Below the pieces are notes generated by a model. That model had not been told where the DNA came from. It did no database searches and saw nothing but the letters and a program-made list of their open reading frames with translations. A program made the translations under genes and the position numbers. A stretch of 61,586 bases of DNA, taken from an uncultured Paraprevotella sp. GTDB taxonomy: Bacteria > Bacteroidota > Bacteroidia > Bacteroidales > Bacteroidaceae. The first letter of the stretch is position 1; every line of letters starts with the position of its first letter. The stretch spans positions 1 to 61,586 of the forward strand of contig CAMWUI010000015.1 of NCBI GenBank assembly GCA_947177395.1, in the 5' to 3' direction. Shown here piece by piece: positions 25,800-35,827 of this stretch.

Positions 25800-25962
25800 C
25801 GAATAGAAGAAAACGAACTGTCCAGCTGTTTTTAATTTGTGCTGGACTCGCACAAAACGTTTGTATTAAGTGCATTATGTTTGTTGTGCGGGGCGTATGA
25901 TTAAGTCTGTATGATGAATAATTTCTTAATGATGCGGTCTGGCAAATGAACGGCCTCTTTAT

Positions 25963-25973
25963 TATATAATAGG
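25963..25973 (+). repeat. Variant of the dispersed AT-rich motif
   Basis: TATATAATAGG, identical to the 11309-11319 variant, upstream of the efflux operon. Confidence 0.4.
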
Positions 25974-26127
25974 GATTTTGAACAGATTCTTTCCGGTGTT
26001 CTGTATTTTTTTGTATCTTCGTTTAAACTTTATCAGTTTATGCCCGTCCTTTAATGTGTGTAGAGAGAGAAAGAGGCGGGCGTGGAGCCTTTTTGCTCCG
26101 TATGTCATGTGTAACATATTTGATACT

Positions 26128-27213
26128 ATGAATAAGAAAACGAAGTGGGGACTGATTGTGTTTCTGGTGTGCGCTCTGACAGGCTGGGGTATTTACTCCC
26201 GGTTGCCGAAGCAGAATGCTGAGTTGGTGGCAGCATCGCCGCAGGCGGCAGATATTCCGAAAGGGGGAAGCAAGGCGTTGAATGTGGATGCCGTGGTCGT
26301 GCGGCCCGGCAGACTGACGGATGCCATCCGGGTGACGGGGCTGCTACTGCCGGACGAGGAAGTGGATCTTTCCTTCGAGACGTCCGGACAAGTCGTTTCC
26401 ATTGACTTCAAAGAAGGTACGCATGTGACCCGTGGCCAACTGCTGGCCAAGGTGAATGACCGCCAGTTGCAGGCTCAGTTGAAACGTCTGACGGCGCAGT
26501 TGAAGCTGGCCGAGGACAGGGTATACCGCCAGAGCACGCTGTTGCAGAAGGATGCCGTAAGTAAGGAGGCCTACGAACAGGTGCGCACGGAGCTGGCCAC
26601 CCTGAAAGCCGACATCGACATCATACGGGCGCAGATAGAACTGACGGAACTGCGGGCGCCTTTCGACGGTGTGATAGGTTTGCGTCAGATCAGTGTGGGC
26701 GCCTACGCCACACCTTCGACGAAGGTGGCCAAACTGGCCCGGGTGGTTCCGCTTAAGGTGGAATTTTCCGTGCCGGAGCGTTATGCTTCACAGGTCGGTG
26801 CGGGGACGGATCTGGACTTCACGCTCGACGGGCAGTTGAAGCCTTATAGCGCGAAGGTCTATGCCAAGGAATCGGCTATCGACGTGGAAACCCATACGCT
26901 GACGGTGCGTGCCGTATATCCCAATTCCCAGGGACGTCTGACGCCCGGCCGCTACGCAAGCATAACGCTGAAGAAGGATGAGATAGCGGATGCGATAGCT
27001 GTTCCGGCGGAAGCCATCGTACCCGAGATGGGTAAGGATAAAGTGTTTGTCTTCCGTTCCGGAAAGGCGCAGCCCATGGAGATTACGACCGGTATCCGTA
27101 CCGAATCCCGCGTGCAGGTGCTGACGGGGCTTTCGGCGGGTGACACTCTGATTGTGTCCGGAACCCTGCAACTGCGTACCGGTCTGCCGGTCATTCTCGA
27201 CCATATTGATTAA
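26128..27213 (+). CDS. RND efflux periplasmic adaptor (membrane fusion protein)
   Basis: A 361-residue HlyD-like adaptor. The N-terminal membrane anchor is WGLIVFLVCALTGWGIY. The barrel-sandwich hybrid halves are VSIDFKEGTHVTRGQLLAKV and LRAPFDGVIGLRQISVGAYA, flanking an alpha hairpin (LKRLTAQLKLAEDRVYRQST). It bridges the inner-membrane pump and the TolC channel. I chose ATG 26128 because the hydrophobic anchor begins right after it; the frame is open to 25978 but the extra residues are not conserved-looking. First gene of a three-gene operon, 23 bp before the pump. Confidence 0.92.
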   Translation: MNKKTKWGLIVFLVCALTGWGIYSRLPKQNAELVAASPQAADIPKGGSKALNVDAVVVRPGRLTDAIRVTGLLLPDEEVDLSFETSGQVVSIDFKEGTHVTRGQLLAKVNDRQLQAQLKRLTAQLKLAEDRVYRQSTLLQKDAVSKEAYEQVRTELATLKADIDIIRAQIELTELRAPFDGVIGLRQISVGAYATPSTKVAKLARVVPLKVEFSVPERYASQVGAGTDLDFTLDGQLKPYSAKVYAKESAIDVETHTLTVRAVYPNSQGRLTPGRYASITLKKDEIADAIAVPAEAIVPEMGKDKVFVFRSGKAQPMEITTGIRTESRVQVLTGLSAGDTLIVSGTLQLRTGLPVILDHID

Positions 27214-27236
27214 GACAAAAGAATTATTTTCCGCTT

Positions 27237-30200
27237 ATGAATATATCCGAACTGAGCATCCGCCGCCCTGTGCTGGCCACGGTACTTACGCTGATTATTC
27301 TCCTCATGGGAGGAATCGGCTATCTGTATCTGGGTGTGCGCGAATATCCGTCGGTGGACAACCCCGTCATCTCGGTCACGTGTACGTATGCCGGTGCGAA
27401 CGCCGACGTGATAGAGAATCAGATTACCGAACCTCTGGAGCAGAATATCAACGGAATTCCCGGCATCCGCTCTCTGTCGAGCGTGAGCCAGCAGGGACAA
27501 TGCCGTATTACGGTGGAGTTCGAACTATCCGTGGATTTGGAGACTGCCGCCAACGACGTGCGCGACAAAGTGTCGCGTGCGCAACGCTTCCTTCCGCGCG
27601 ACTGCGATCCGCCGACAGTGGCCAAGGCCGATGCCGATGCAATGCCTATTCTGATGGTGGCGCTTCAGAGCGGCAAGCGCTCGTTGCTGGAGTTGTCCGA
27701 AATAGCCGACCTGACGGTGAAGGAGCAGTTGCAGACCATTCCCGACGTGAGCAGTGTCGGTATCTGGGGTGAGAAAAAGTATTCCATGCGCCTGTGGCTC
27801 GATCCCGTGCGCATGGCTGGCTATGGTCTGACACCGGTAGACGTGAAGAATGCCATTGACCGTGAGAACGTCGAATTGCCCTCGGGTAGCATTGAGGGGA
27901 ATACCATCGAACTGACCATCCGGACCATGGGGCTGATGCACACGGCCGACATGTTCAACGACCTTATCATCCGGAAACAGGGCAACCAGATTGTCCGTTT
28001 CAGCGATATCGGCCGTGCTGAACTGGGAGCGGCAGACATCAAGAGCTATATGAAGATGAACGGTGTGCCGATGGTGGGAGTCGTGGTCATTCCGCAACCC
28101 GGTGCCAACCATATCGACATTGCCGATGCCGTGTACAAGCGTATGGAGCAGATGAGGAAAGACCTGCCCGAGGATGTCACTTATTCTTACGGATTCGACA
28201 ACACGCGTTTCATCCGTGCCTCCATCAACGAAGTGAAGGAGACTGTTTATGTCGCTTTCGTACTTGTTATCATCATCATTTTCCTGTTTCTGCGCGACTG
28301 GCGCGTGACGCTCGTGCCTTGCGTCGTGATTCCCGTATCGCTTGTGGGGGCTTTCTTTGTGATGTATCTGGCCGGCTTCTCCATCAATGTACTGACGATG
28401 CTGGCCATCGTGTTGGCCGTGGGACTTGTGGTCGATGATGCCATCGTTATGGCGGAGAATATCTATCTTCGCATCGAACGCGGCATGTCGCCTCTGGAGG
28501 CCGGTATAGACGGAGCCAAGGAGATTTTCTTCGCTGTCATCTCGACTACGGTGACGCTGGTGGCCGTGTTCTTTCCCATTGTGTTCATGGAGGGAACGAC
28601 GGGGCGGTTGTTCCGCGAATTCAGTATTGTCATTTCCGGTTCAGTCGTTATCTCTTCCTTTGCCGCACTGACATTCACCCCGATGTTGGCCACGAAGATT
28701 CTGGTGAGGCAGGAGAAGAAGAATCGCTTCTACCGTTTGACAGAACCTTTTTTTGAAGGTTTGAACCGTGGATACGGGCGTCTGCTCGATGCCGTGTTGC
28801 GTCACCGTGCGTGGACTCTGCCCCCGGTGGTGGCCCTTTTTGTTCTCATCGGTTTCCTGTGGAGCGAGATACCTTCCGAGATGGCTCCGTTGGAGGACCG
28901 CTCGCAGATTACTGTCAATACGCGCGGAGCCGAAGGAGTCACCTATGAGTTTATCCGCGATTATACGGAGGGTATCAACCAGCTTGTCGACTCTCTGGTA
29001 CCCGATGCCGATGCCGTGACAGCCCGTGTGTCGAGCGGTAGCGGTAACGTGCGCATTATCCTGCGCGACATGAAGGAGCGTCCCTACACGCAGATGGACG
29101 TGGCCGAGCGTCTCTCGCGTGCCGTAAAGTCGCACACCCGTGCCCGCGCTTTCGTGCAGCAACAGTCCTCCTTCGGAGGCCGTCGCGGCAGCATGCCTGT
29201 GCAATACGTACTGCAGGCGCCCAATATCGAGAAACTCGAACAGGTGTTGCCTGTTTTCATGGCGCGGGTGAACGAGAGTCCCGTGTTCCAGATGGCCGAT
29301 GTCGACCTTAAGTTCAGCAATCCCGAGGCCCGTATCCGTATCAACCGTGATAAGGCCAGCGTCATGGGAGTGAGTACGCGCGACATCGCCCAGACTCTCC
29401 AGTACGGCTTGAGCGGACAGCGTATGGGGTACTTCTACATGAACGGAAAGCAATATGAGATTCTTGCAGAAATAAACCGTCAGCAACGCAACAAGCCCGC
29501 TGACCTGCGTTCTATTTACTTGCGCAGCAGCGATGGGAGCATGGTGCAGATGGACAACCTTATCGAACTGGAAGGCAGCATTTCGCCGCCGAAACTCTAT
29601 CGTTACAATCGTTTTGTTTCCGCCACCGTCTCTGCGGGGCTGACCGAGGGACACACCATCGGTCAGGGTCTTGACGAGATGGACCGCATCGCCCGTGACG
29701 TACTCGACGATACGTTCCGCACTTCGTTGGCCGGAGACTCGAAAGAATTCCGTGAGAGTTCCTCCAGTCTGATGTTCGCTTTTGTGCTCGCCCTTGTGCT
29801 CATCTATCTCGTGCTGGCCGCTCAGTTTGAAAGTTTCAAGGATCCGCTGGTCATCATGTTCACCGTGCCGCTGGCCATTGCCGGTGCCCTCGTGTTTATG
29901 TATTTCAATGATATCACGATGAACATCTTCAGCCAGATAGGTATCATCATGCTTATCGGGCTTGTGGCCAAGAACGGTATCCTCATTGTGGAGTTCGCCA
30001 ACCAGAAGCAGGAGGTCGGCATCGGTAAGATGCAGGCCGTGCGTGAGGCCTCGATGCAGCGCCTTCGTCCCATTCTGATGACCAGCGCCTCCACCGTTCT
30101 CGGGCTTTTACCTCTGGCTTTCGCTACGGGTGAGGGCTGCAACCAGCGTATTGCCATGGGTGTGGCCGTTGTGGGAGGTATGCTCGTGTCCACTGTACTC

Positions 30201-30269
30201 ACGATGTTTGTCGTGCCTGCCATTTATAGTTATGTCTCAACCGACCGAAACAAAAAGACACATCCATGA
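27237..30269 (+). CDS. RND multidrug efflux permease (AcrB/MexB type)
   Basis: A 1010-residue inner-membrane proton antiporter. The start is MNISELSIRRPVLATVLTLI. Twelve membrane segments with two large periplasmic loops are evident. The proton-relay aspartate pair lies in VLAVGLVVDDAIVMAENIYL, and other typical stretches are GAEGVTYEFIRDYTEGI and LIGLVAKNGILIVEFANQKQ. It exports hydrophobic compounds through adaptor and TolC. It overlaps the tolC-type gene by 4 bp (ATGA at 30266). The substrate range cannot be told from the sequence. Confidence 0.95.
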   Translation: MNISELSIRRPVLATVLTLIILLMGGIGYLYLGVREYPSVDNPVISVTCTYAGANADVIENQITEPLEQNINGIPGIRSLSSVSQQGQCRITVEFELSVDLETAANDVRDKVSRAQRFLPRDCDPPTVAKADADAMPILMVALQSGKRSLLELSEIADLTVKEQLQTIPDVSSVGIWGEKKYSMRLWLDPVRMAGYGLTPVDVKNAIDRENVELPSGSIEGNTIELTIRTMGLMHTADMFNDLIIRKQGNQIVRFSDIGRAELGAADIKSYMKMNGVPMVGVVVIPQPGANHIDIADAVYKRMEQMRKDLPEDVTYSYGFDNTRFIRASINEVKETVYVAFVLVIIIIFLFLRDWRVTLVPCVVIPVSLVGAFFVMYLAGFSINVLTMLAIVLAVGLVVDDAIVMAENIYLRIERGMSPLEAGIDGAKEIFFAVISTTVTLVAVFFPIVFMEGTTGRLFREFSIVISGSVVISSFAALTFTPMLATKILVRQEKKNRFYRLTEPFFEGLNRGYGRLLDAVLRHRAWTLPPVVALFVLIGFLWSEIPSEMAPLEDRSQITVNTRGAEGVTYEFIRDYTEGINQLVDSLVPDADAVTARVSSGSGNVRIILRDMKERPYTQMDVAERLSRAVKSHTRARAFVQQQSSFGGRRGSMPVQYVLQAPNIEKLEQVLPVFMARVNESPVFQMADVDLKFSNPEARIRINRDKASVMGVSTRDIAQTLQYGLSGQRMGYFYMNGKQYEILAEINRQQRNKPADLRSIYLRSSDGSMVQMDNLIELEGSISPPKLYRYNRFVSATVSAGLTEGHTIGQGLDEMDRIARDVLDDTFRTSLAGDSKEFRESSSSLMFAFVLALVLIYLVLAAQFESFKDPLVIMFTVPLAIAGALVFMYFNDITMNIFSQIGIIMLIGLVAKNGILIVEFANQKQEVGIGKMQAVREASMQRLRPILMTSASTVLGLLPLAFATGEGCNQRIAMGVAVVGGMLVSTVLTMFVVPAIYSYVSTDRNKKTHP

Positions 30270-31594
30270 AAATAGTTCGCATATTCGTTGCACTCGCGGT
30301 TCTGCTTCCGGCGGTGCCACTGGCTTCACAGCAAATCTACACGCTGTCTTCCTGTCTGCGCGAGGGACTGGAGAATAACTACTCTATCCGTATTGTCCGT
30401 AACGAACAACTGATGGCTGACAACCGCGCCACACCGGCCGCGGCCGGCTTATTGCCTTCGGTGGACTTGACGGCGGGGTACGGCGGCGACCTCGGTTCTA
30501 CTCACACCCGGGTACGGGAAGAGCAGGGAAGCACCACCGAGCGTAACATTTACGACCAGGACTGGAGTGCACGTGTCAATCTGAATTGGACCGTGTTCGA
30601 CGGAATGAGCCTCGTCACCAACTATCGCCAGTTGCAGCTGTTACGTCAACAGGGAGACCTGCAGACACGTATTGTAATAGAAGATCTCGTGGCCGCATTG
30701 GCTGCCGAGTATTACAATTTCATCCAGCAGAAGATTCGGCTCAAGAACTTTCGTTATGCCGTTACTCTTTCCCGTGAGCGTATGCGTATCGTTGAGGCCC
30801 GTTATCATATCGGCAATTTTTCCCGTCTTGACTATCAGCAGGCACGAGTGGATTTCAACGCAGACAGTGCCCGTTACATGAAGCAGCAGGAGGCGTTGCG
30901 TACTTCTTGCATTCGTCTGAACGAACTGATGGCTGCACAGGACGTAAACCGTCCTCTCTGCATCTGTGACACGACAATCGATGTGCGTTCCGATTTGGAC
31001 TTCCGCAGTCTGTGGAATGAAACGCTTGAGACAAATGATGATTTGCTCAAGGCCGATCAGAATATAGAGTTGGCCCGTATGGATCGGCGCAAGGTACTGG
31101 CACGCAATTATCCCTATGTCCGGTTCAATGCCGGTTACGGTTATACCCATGCCCGATACGGAGCTTCGGCCGCCCGTTTGCGCAGTAATTGGGGTATGAA
31201 TGCCGGTGTCACCGTCGGGATGAGTCTTTTCGACGGTTCCCGTCGGTCGGAACGCCGCAATGCCCGTCTGGCATTAGAGAACCGTCAGCTGGAGCGCGAC
31301 AATTTGGAACTTTCTCTGCGTGCTGATTTGCATAATTTGTGGCAAGCGTATGAAAACAATCTGAGTATGCTTGCCTTGGAACGTGAGAATCTTGTGGCTG
31401 CGCGGGAGAATTATGAGACGGCTCACGACCGTTATATGTTGGGGGATCTTTCCGGTTTCGAGATGCGCGAGGCGCAGAAGAGTTTGTTCGATGCCGAAGA
31501 GCGCCTTCTCACGGCGGCTTATGACACAAAGATGTGCGAGATTTCGCTCCTTCAGCTCAGCGGTGGCATTATGGCTTACCTCGGTACGGAGTGA
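30266..31594 (+). CDS. TolC-family outer membrane efflux protein
   Basis: A 442-residue protein. A signal peptide (IVRIFVALAVLLPAVPLASQQ) precedes two tandem TolC repeats of helices and strands. Typical segments are LSSCLREGLENNYSIRIVRN, ARYHIGNFSRLDYQQARVDF and NYETAHDRYMLGDLSGFEMR. It forms the outer-membrane exit duct for the RND pump encoded just upstream, with which it is translationally coupled. Last gene of the operon; no clear intrinsic terminator follows. Confidence 0.93.
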   Translation: MKIVRIFVALAVLLPAVPLASQQIYTLSSCLREGLENNYSIRIVRNEQLMADNRATPAAAGLLPSVDLTAGYGGDLGSTHTRVREEQGSTTERNIYDQDWSARVNLNWTVFDGMSLVTNYRQLQLLRQQGDLQTRIVIEDLVAALAAEYYNFIQQKIRLKNFRYAVTLSRERMRIVEARYHIGNFSRLDYQQARVDFNADSARYMKQQEALRTSCIRLNELMAAQDVNRPLCICDTTIDVRSDLDFRSLWNETLETNDDLLKADQNIELARMDRRKVLARNYPYVRFNAGYGYTHARYGASAARLRSNWGMNAGVTVGMSLFDGSRRSERRNARLALENRQLERDNLELSLRADLHNLWQAYENNLSMLALERENLVAARENYETAHDRYMLGDLSGFEMREAQKSLFDAEERLLTAAYDTKMCEISLLQLSGGIMAYLGTE

Positions 31595-31693
31595 TTCCGT
31601 TTTTCTTCTCTTACCACATTTCTTTTTGTATGTTGTTCGGCATATTATAGATATTTATACATTTCGTCATGTTTATATATTGGATATTGTTGT

Positions 31694-31701
31694 TATATTT
31701 G
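31694..31701 (+). promoter_or_regulatory. -7 promoter element upstream of the 802-residue secreted protein
   Basis: TATATTTG fits TAnnTTTG, 65 bp before the start, inside an AT-rich 172-bp gap after the tolC-type gene. Confidence 0.5.
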
Positions 31702-31766
31702 TGACAATTCCATTGTCTTGTTCATTGAAAGGCAATTGATGTAGTAATAATATAATAGGAATAATC

Positions 31767-34175
31767 ATGAAAAGACTACGGACGTATTGCCTTCTGCTTT
31801 GTGCTCTTTTTGTTGGAATGATGCCCGTGATGGCTGATGAAATTGTTTATTATGAGACTTTCGGGGCGGAGAAACTTAAAGCTTTTGAAGTTGTTAGTGA
31901 CTTTACGGGCTGGAGTGAGACGAAATGTGTTTATAGTGGGACAGAAACTGCCGTGTCGTCTACGTATGAGTGTGATATTACAGGTAGTAGTAAGGGAAAT
32001 TACATGTATTTTCGGAAAATTGCAGGGACTTTTAAAATAGAAGGTATACAAACAGAAGGGTATTCTGCCTGTAGTCTCTCTTTTAATATGAAACTTGAGA
32101 ATGCTTCTGATTATAGAGAAATTTCTGTGCAATGCATAGCGGATGGGATAGCTGGTCCTATAAAAACAATTTCTGCAGCAATGGATAAGAACTGGCATGC
32201 TGTGCAATGTGATGTCGAGATACCGGAGGCGGAGAATCTGCAACTGGTATTTACAAGAAAAGGAAGTAATATAAAAGGTTATATTTATATTGACGACATT
32301 CGCATCACGGCCGAATCCCGTTTGGCTCCGCTTGAACCGGTGTTTTCCATTCCGTCCGGCCGTGTGTATTCGGGGCAGATGGTAAAGATGTCTACCAAGC
32401 CTGCAAAGTCCGATATTTATTATACGGTAGACGGGAGTGAACCGGACGAAACATCGTTGCTTTATGAACAACCGGTAGAAATCACGGAGACTTGTACATT
32501 GAAGGCCGTGGCCGTAGCAGGCGAGAAGAGGAGCACGGTTGCTTCGGCCGATTATATATTCACGCCGACCGTGGATGTCGCTTCTGTTTCCGGGTTGTCC
32601 GGTGTGACGACCGGGAGTCTGGTGCGTCTGGTATTGGAAAATATGTCGGTGACGGCATTGTCGGAGACGGAAGTCGTTTTGCAGAATGTGACGCAGGGAC
32701 TTCTGTTGCAGACGACGGGATGGACGGTTCCAGTAGGACTGAGCGCCGATGGGTTTGTCGTGGGAACATTGGTGCGGAATGACGGATATGCTTTCCTGAC
32801 GGATGTGGACTCGCGGTATGTGGAGCGAGGCGGAATATTAGCTTTCGAACCGATGGAAATTGCATTGGACGGGCTTGTCGCTGCGCCTTCTGACTATATA
32901 CTTCGGTTGATATGCCTAGACGAGGTCAGTATGCAGGATGGCTATATCGTGCAAGGGGAAAGCAGGGTTCCTTTTGTCGACCGTTTCTCGGTGTTACCGG
33001 ACGGATACGGATGGCCGGAAAACTTTGCCTTGAATGCCATTCCTATGTATGACGAGGAGGGGAATTTGATATTAGCGGTCATTGCCGTGGTGGATCTTGC
33101 TGAAGGAGATGAAGCTCCGGTCTTTGGTACGGCATGGGTCGTGCCGTATGAAGGAATAGATTATGCAGTCGCGGATGAGTTGAATGCAAGTTCAAATTCA
33201 TTGTCGGCCAGACAGGTGTATTTGTGTGACGGCTGTGTGTTGGTGAATGAGGGGAAAGAGGCCGAGGGCATCACATGGATTATAGAAGATAACCGGATAC
33301 GAACCCCGGAGGGGAAATACTTGGGAAGTACGGGGACGTCGGACAAGGTAGGAGTCCGGCTGCATGATTCTTATTCCAAGGCGACGTGTTTCTGGGAGTG
33401 GAACGAAGAGTATCAGGCGTGGTGCCATACCACGGATAAATTGCGCACATTGCTTTTTAGCAGGACTTCCGGTTTTAAATTGTTTGCGATGTCCAATATA
33501 AATGCCAGCGGTTATTCAGGAGTGGCTCGCGTGCTGCCTGTGGTTCCCGGGCATATACGCACCGTGGTGCCGGATAATTTCGGAACGGTTTGTATACCTT
33601 ATGCCGTGGACTGTTCCAAGATTCCGGACTGCAAGTTTTATTCATTGGCGGGGAAGAAAGTTGGGGCGGACGGATTGGCCACGGAGTTGGTGCTGGAAGG
33701 TCCGCTTGCGAAGCTGGAAGCCGGTTGCCCGTATCTGTTCCGTACAAACGAAAATCGGTTGAAGTTGCCTTATCGGGGCAAGATGGCGATAAATCCGAAG
33801 TCAGTGAACGGGCTGATAGGAGTTTTTGATCCGGTGAATCCGAACAGGGACACGCAGGACGCAACTTTAAAAGGATGTTACGTGCTGACCGCCAATAATG
33901 TAGTGGGGCGTTGTGCCGCGGGTTCTTCTCTGGGTGCCAACCGGGCTTACATAAAAATGGATGAAGTCCCTGTATGCGGGGATATGCCGCTTCAAAGTCT
34001 GTCTCTGCCAATGGAGGAGCTTCCTTCCGGAATGGCAGAATTGATTCCGGATGAGGCTGCAACGGAAAAGGTGTATACAATACAAGGCATCCGTTTGCGT
34101 GAGACCGATGTCAGTCGTTTGTCTTCAGGTGTGTATATTATAAATGGGCGTAAAATCATAGTTGGCGGTAAGTGA
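31767..34175 (+). CDS. Secreted protein with chitobiase-like domain and sorting-like C-terminal tail, function unknown
   Basis: An 802-residue protein with a signal peptide (LLLCALFVGMMPVMA). The first 160 residues look like a carbohydrate-binding-type beta domain. A chitobiase/hexosaminidase C-terminal-like module follows at about residues 200-255 (SDIYYTVDGSEPDETSLLYE). The rest is beta-rich and unrecognised. The end (VYTIQGIRLRETDVSRLSSG, then VYIINGRKIIVGGK) resembles the short tails common in secreted Bacteroidales proteins. No catalytic domain is visible. The first 500 bp are clearly AT-richer than neighbouring genes, suggesting horizontal acquisition or relaxed codon use. A short acidic ORF follows 3 bp after the stop. 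Confidence 0.75.
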   Translation: MKRLRTYCLLLCALFVGMMPVMADEIVYYETFGAEKLKAFEVVSDFTGWSETKCVYSGTETAVSSTYECDITGSSKGNYMYFRKIAGTFKIEGIQTEGYSACSLSFNMKLENASDYREISVQCIADGIAGPIKTISAAMDKNWHAVQCDVEIPEAENLQLVFTRKGSNIKGYIYIDDIRITAESRLAPLEPVFSIPSGRVYSGQMVKMSTKPAKSDIYYTVDGSEPDETSLLYEQPVEITETCTLKAVAVAGEKRSTVASADYIFTPTVDVASVSGLSGVTTGSLVRLVLENMSVTALSETEVVLQNVTQGLLLQTTGWTVPVGLSADGFVVGTLVRNDGYAFLTDVDSRYVERGGILAFEPMEIALDGLVAAPSDYILRLICLDEVSMQDGYIVQGESRVPFVDRFSVLPDGYGWPENFALNAIPMYDEEGNLILAVIAVVDLAEGDEAPVFGTAWVVPYEGIDYAVADELNASSNSLSARQVYLCDGCVLVNEGKEAEGITWIIEDNRIRTPEGKYLGSTGTSDKVGVRLHDSYSKATCFWEWNEEYQAWCHTTDKLRTLLFSRTSGFKLFAMSNINASGYSGVARVLPVVPGHIRTVVPDNFGTVCIPYAVDCSKIPDCKFYSLAGKKVGADGLATELVLEGPLAKLEAGCPYLFRTNENRLKLPYRGKMAINPKSVNGLIGVFDPVNPNRDTQDATLKGCYVLTANNVVGRCAAGSSLGANRAYIKMDEVPVCGDMPLQSLSLPMEELPSGMAELIPDEAATEKVYTIQGIRLRETDVSRLSSGVYIINGRKIIVGGK

Positions 34176-34178
34176 CAG

Positions 34179-34364
34179 GTGGGTACGAGGAGACAGGAAT
34201 ATAAAAGCCCGTGTATGGTGATTGTCGAGTTGGACGATGAGGGAATGTTGGCTTCGACAACACAAAGTCCACCAGCTTCTGTAGTGGTAGATAATGAAGA
34301 AACGGTCTTGGACGGTTACTCTTTCGTTGGTACGGATGTATGGGATGATGATTGGGAAGACTGA
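34179..34364 (+). CDS. Short acidic protein, GTG start
   Basis: A 61-residue ORF beginning GTG at 34179, 3 bp after the stop of the large secreted protein. It reads RRQEYKSPCMVIVELDDEGM and ends in the acidic, Trp-rich SFVGTDVWDDDWED. Many short Bacteroidales ORFs share an (E)YxxPxxxVxELxxE start and an acidic tail, so this looks real, but I know of no assigned role. An ATG at 34215 is an alternative start that would remove the motif. There is no signal peptide. Confidence 0.6.
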   Translation: MGTRRQEYKSPCMVIVELDDEGMLASTTQSPPASVVVDNEETVLDGYSFVGTDVWDDDWED

Positions 34365-34431
34365 TATCTTTCTTTCAATATCTTTCCCTCAGGAAACGCC
34401 TTCTTTCATCCCGTATGGGAGTATCCCTCTT

Positions 34432-35805
34432 TTATAGTCCCGGCAGGCGGTCCAGATAACTGCGGATGTCGGGGGAAGAAGGACGCAACATGTTGCTGTT
34501 GACGATTTTCCCTTCCGGATCGAGCAGGATGAAATGAGGAATGCCGGTGGCTTTGTAGAGTGTCTGGAAACGGGTGTTGGCACCGAGGTGGAGTTGCACG
34601 CCTGCCATCTGCTGGCTCTCGACAATCTTTTGCCAGTCGGCTCGTTTTGCATCCACGGAAAGGCTTACGAAAGTGATGTTGCGGTTCTTGTAGTCAGCTT
34701 CCAGTTGCTTAAGATACGGAAGTTCTTTCCGGCAAGGACCGCACCAGGTAGCCCAAAGGTCGATGTAGACATATTTGCCGCGGAAGTCCGTCAGGTTCCA
34801 TTCCTTCCGTTGTATGTCCCAGGCCCGGAAGTCGGGTGACGGTTTGCCGGTCTGTACGATATCCCAGGCATCGTATTTTTGACGGAAAGCATTCTGCAAC
34901 GCGGAATCGGTGACGAAGGTGCTGTGCAGGTTCATGAGTTCGTCGATATCCTCGATGCCGTATTGCTCCACCTGTTCGATAGCCAGCACATTGAGCAATG
35001 CCTGTTTTACTATCTCGTTTTCGATATTGTCGGCCACATACTCCATCATACATACGGTGCGGTCGTACGGTTTACGGGCTCCGCCCTTGGGGCACCCGAA
35101 GGTACGGGCTATCTCTTTCATGTACTCGCGGTATTCTTTGATGTCAGTATAGGCTTCGTTTTCCGTGGCACGCTTTTTGATTTCCTCGTAGTAAGTGTCG
35201 TCGGGACGATAGGTCGTGTCGTTGGAATAGAAAGGATGGCCGGCGGCGTACATGAGTATGGCCGAGTTGTAGGCATATTCGATACGTCCTGTCTCCACGG
35301 TTTCGAAGTGAGGACTTATCCCGTTGAATTTCCAGGCTTTGAGAATGCGCAGGGCAGAGGCTTTTTTCCGGTCGACGAGCGATACGTATTCCCCGAACGG
35401 GAGGGCGAGCGTTTCTTCTTCCGGGGCGATGAGTTTCACTTGGTTGAGGTAGTTGAATATCTTTTCCTTTCCACCCTGTGTGGCGAAGTCAACCTTCTCC
35501 TTAAAGCGGCTTCCTTCGAAAGAGATATGGATGGTGTCGCCGTCCTCCAGAAAGATGGGACGACTGTTCATGCCGTAGAACAGATTGGCATGTACGGCCT
35601 TGATGTCGCTGAACGTGTGCGTGGCATGCCCGTTGTCATCAAGCGGGATTTCCACGATGGTAGTCTGGTAAACGACGGCCACTTGTGAGGCGGTCTTGTC
35701 CTTGACGTCGATGGTCATTTTTATGTCGGCGTGTACTGTTGCGGCGGTTGCGGTCCAGAGAGTGAGGGCTGCCATAAGCGTCTTGCCCCATATCGGATTT
35801 TTCAT
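34432..35805 (-). CDS. TlpA-family thiol-disulfide oxidoreductase (secreted)
   Basis: A 457-residue protein with a signal peptide (MKNPIWGKTLMAALTLWTAT), an N-terminal domain of about 300 residues with DUF4369-like character, and a C-terminal thioredoxin fold. The redox motif is WCGPC at residues 354-358 (YIDLWATWCGPCRKELPYL), and the cis-Pro loop is TGIPHFILLDPEGKIV. It probably reduces or rearranges disulfides in the periplasm. It is the last gene of the minus-strand SusCD operon, 22 bp after the PKD-like gene, so it may handle imported ligands or protein partners; this link is inferred. Confidence 0.87.
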   Translation of the reverse strand: MKNPIWGKTLMAALTLWTATAATVHADIKMTIDVKDKTASQVAVVYQTTIVEIPLDDNGHATHTFSDIKAVHANLFYGMNSRPIFLEDGDTIHISFEGSRFKEKVDFATQGGKEKIFNYLNQVKLIAPEEETLALPFGEYVSLVDRKKASALRILKAWKFNGISPHFETVETGRIEYAYNSAILMYAAGHPFYSNDTTYRPDDTYYEEIKKRATENEAYTDIKEYREYMKEIARTFGCPKGGARKPYDRTVCMMEYVADNIENEIVKQALLNVLAIEQVEQYGIEDIDELMNLHSTFVTDSALQNAFRQKYDAWDIVQTGKPSPDFRAWDIQRKEWNLTDFRGKYVYIDLWATWCGPCRKELPYLKQLEADYKNRNITFVSLSVDAKRADWQKIVESQQMAGVQLHLGANTRFQTLYKATGIPHFILLDPEGKIVNSNMLRPSSPDIRSYLDRLPGL

Positions 35806-35827
35806 GTTCTTATATGTCGGTTAGTAT

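Noticed and set aside
25576..25900. Cys/Tyr-rich short frames on both strands over the TGTACA array
   Set aside because: They arise from the tandem repeat itself, exist on both strands and in several frames, and lack any conserved start context.
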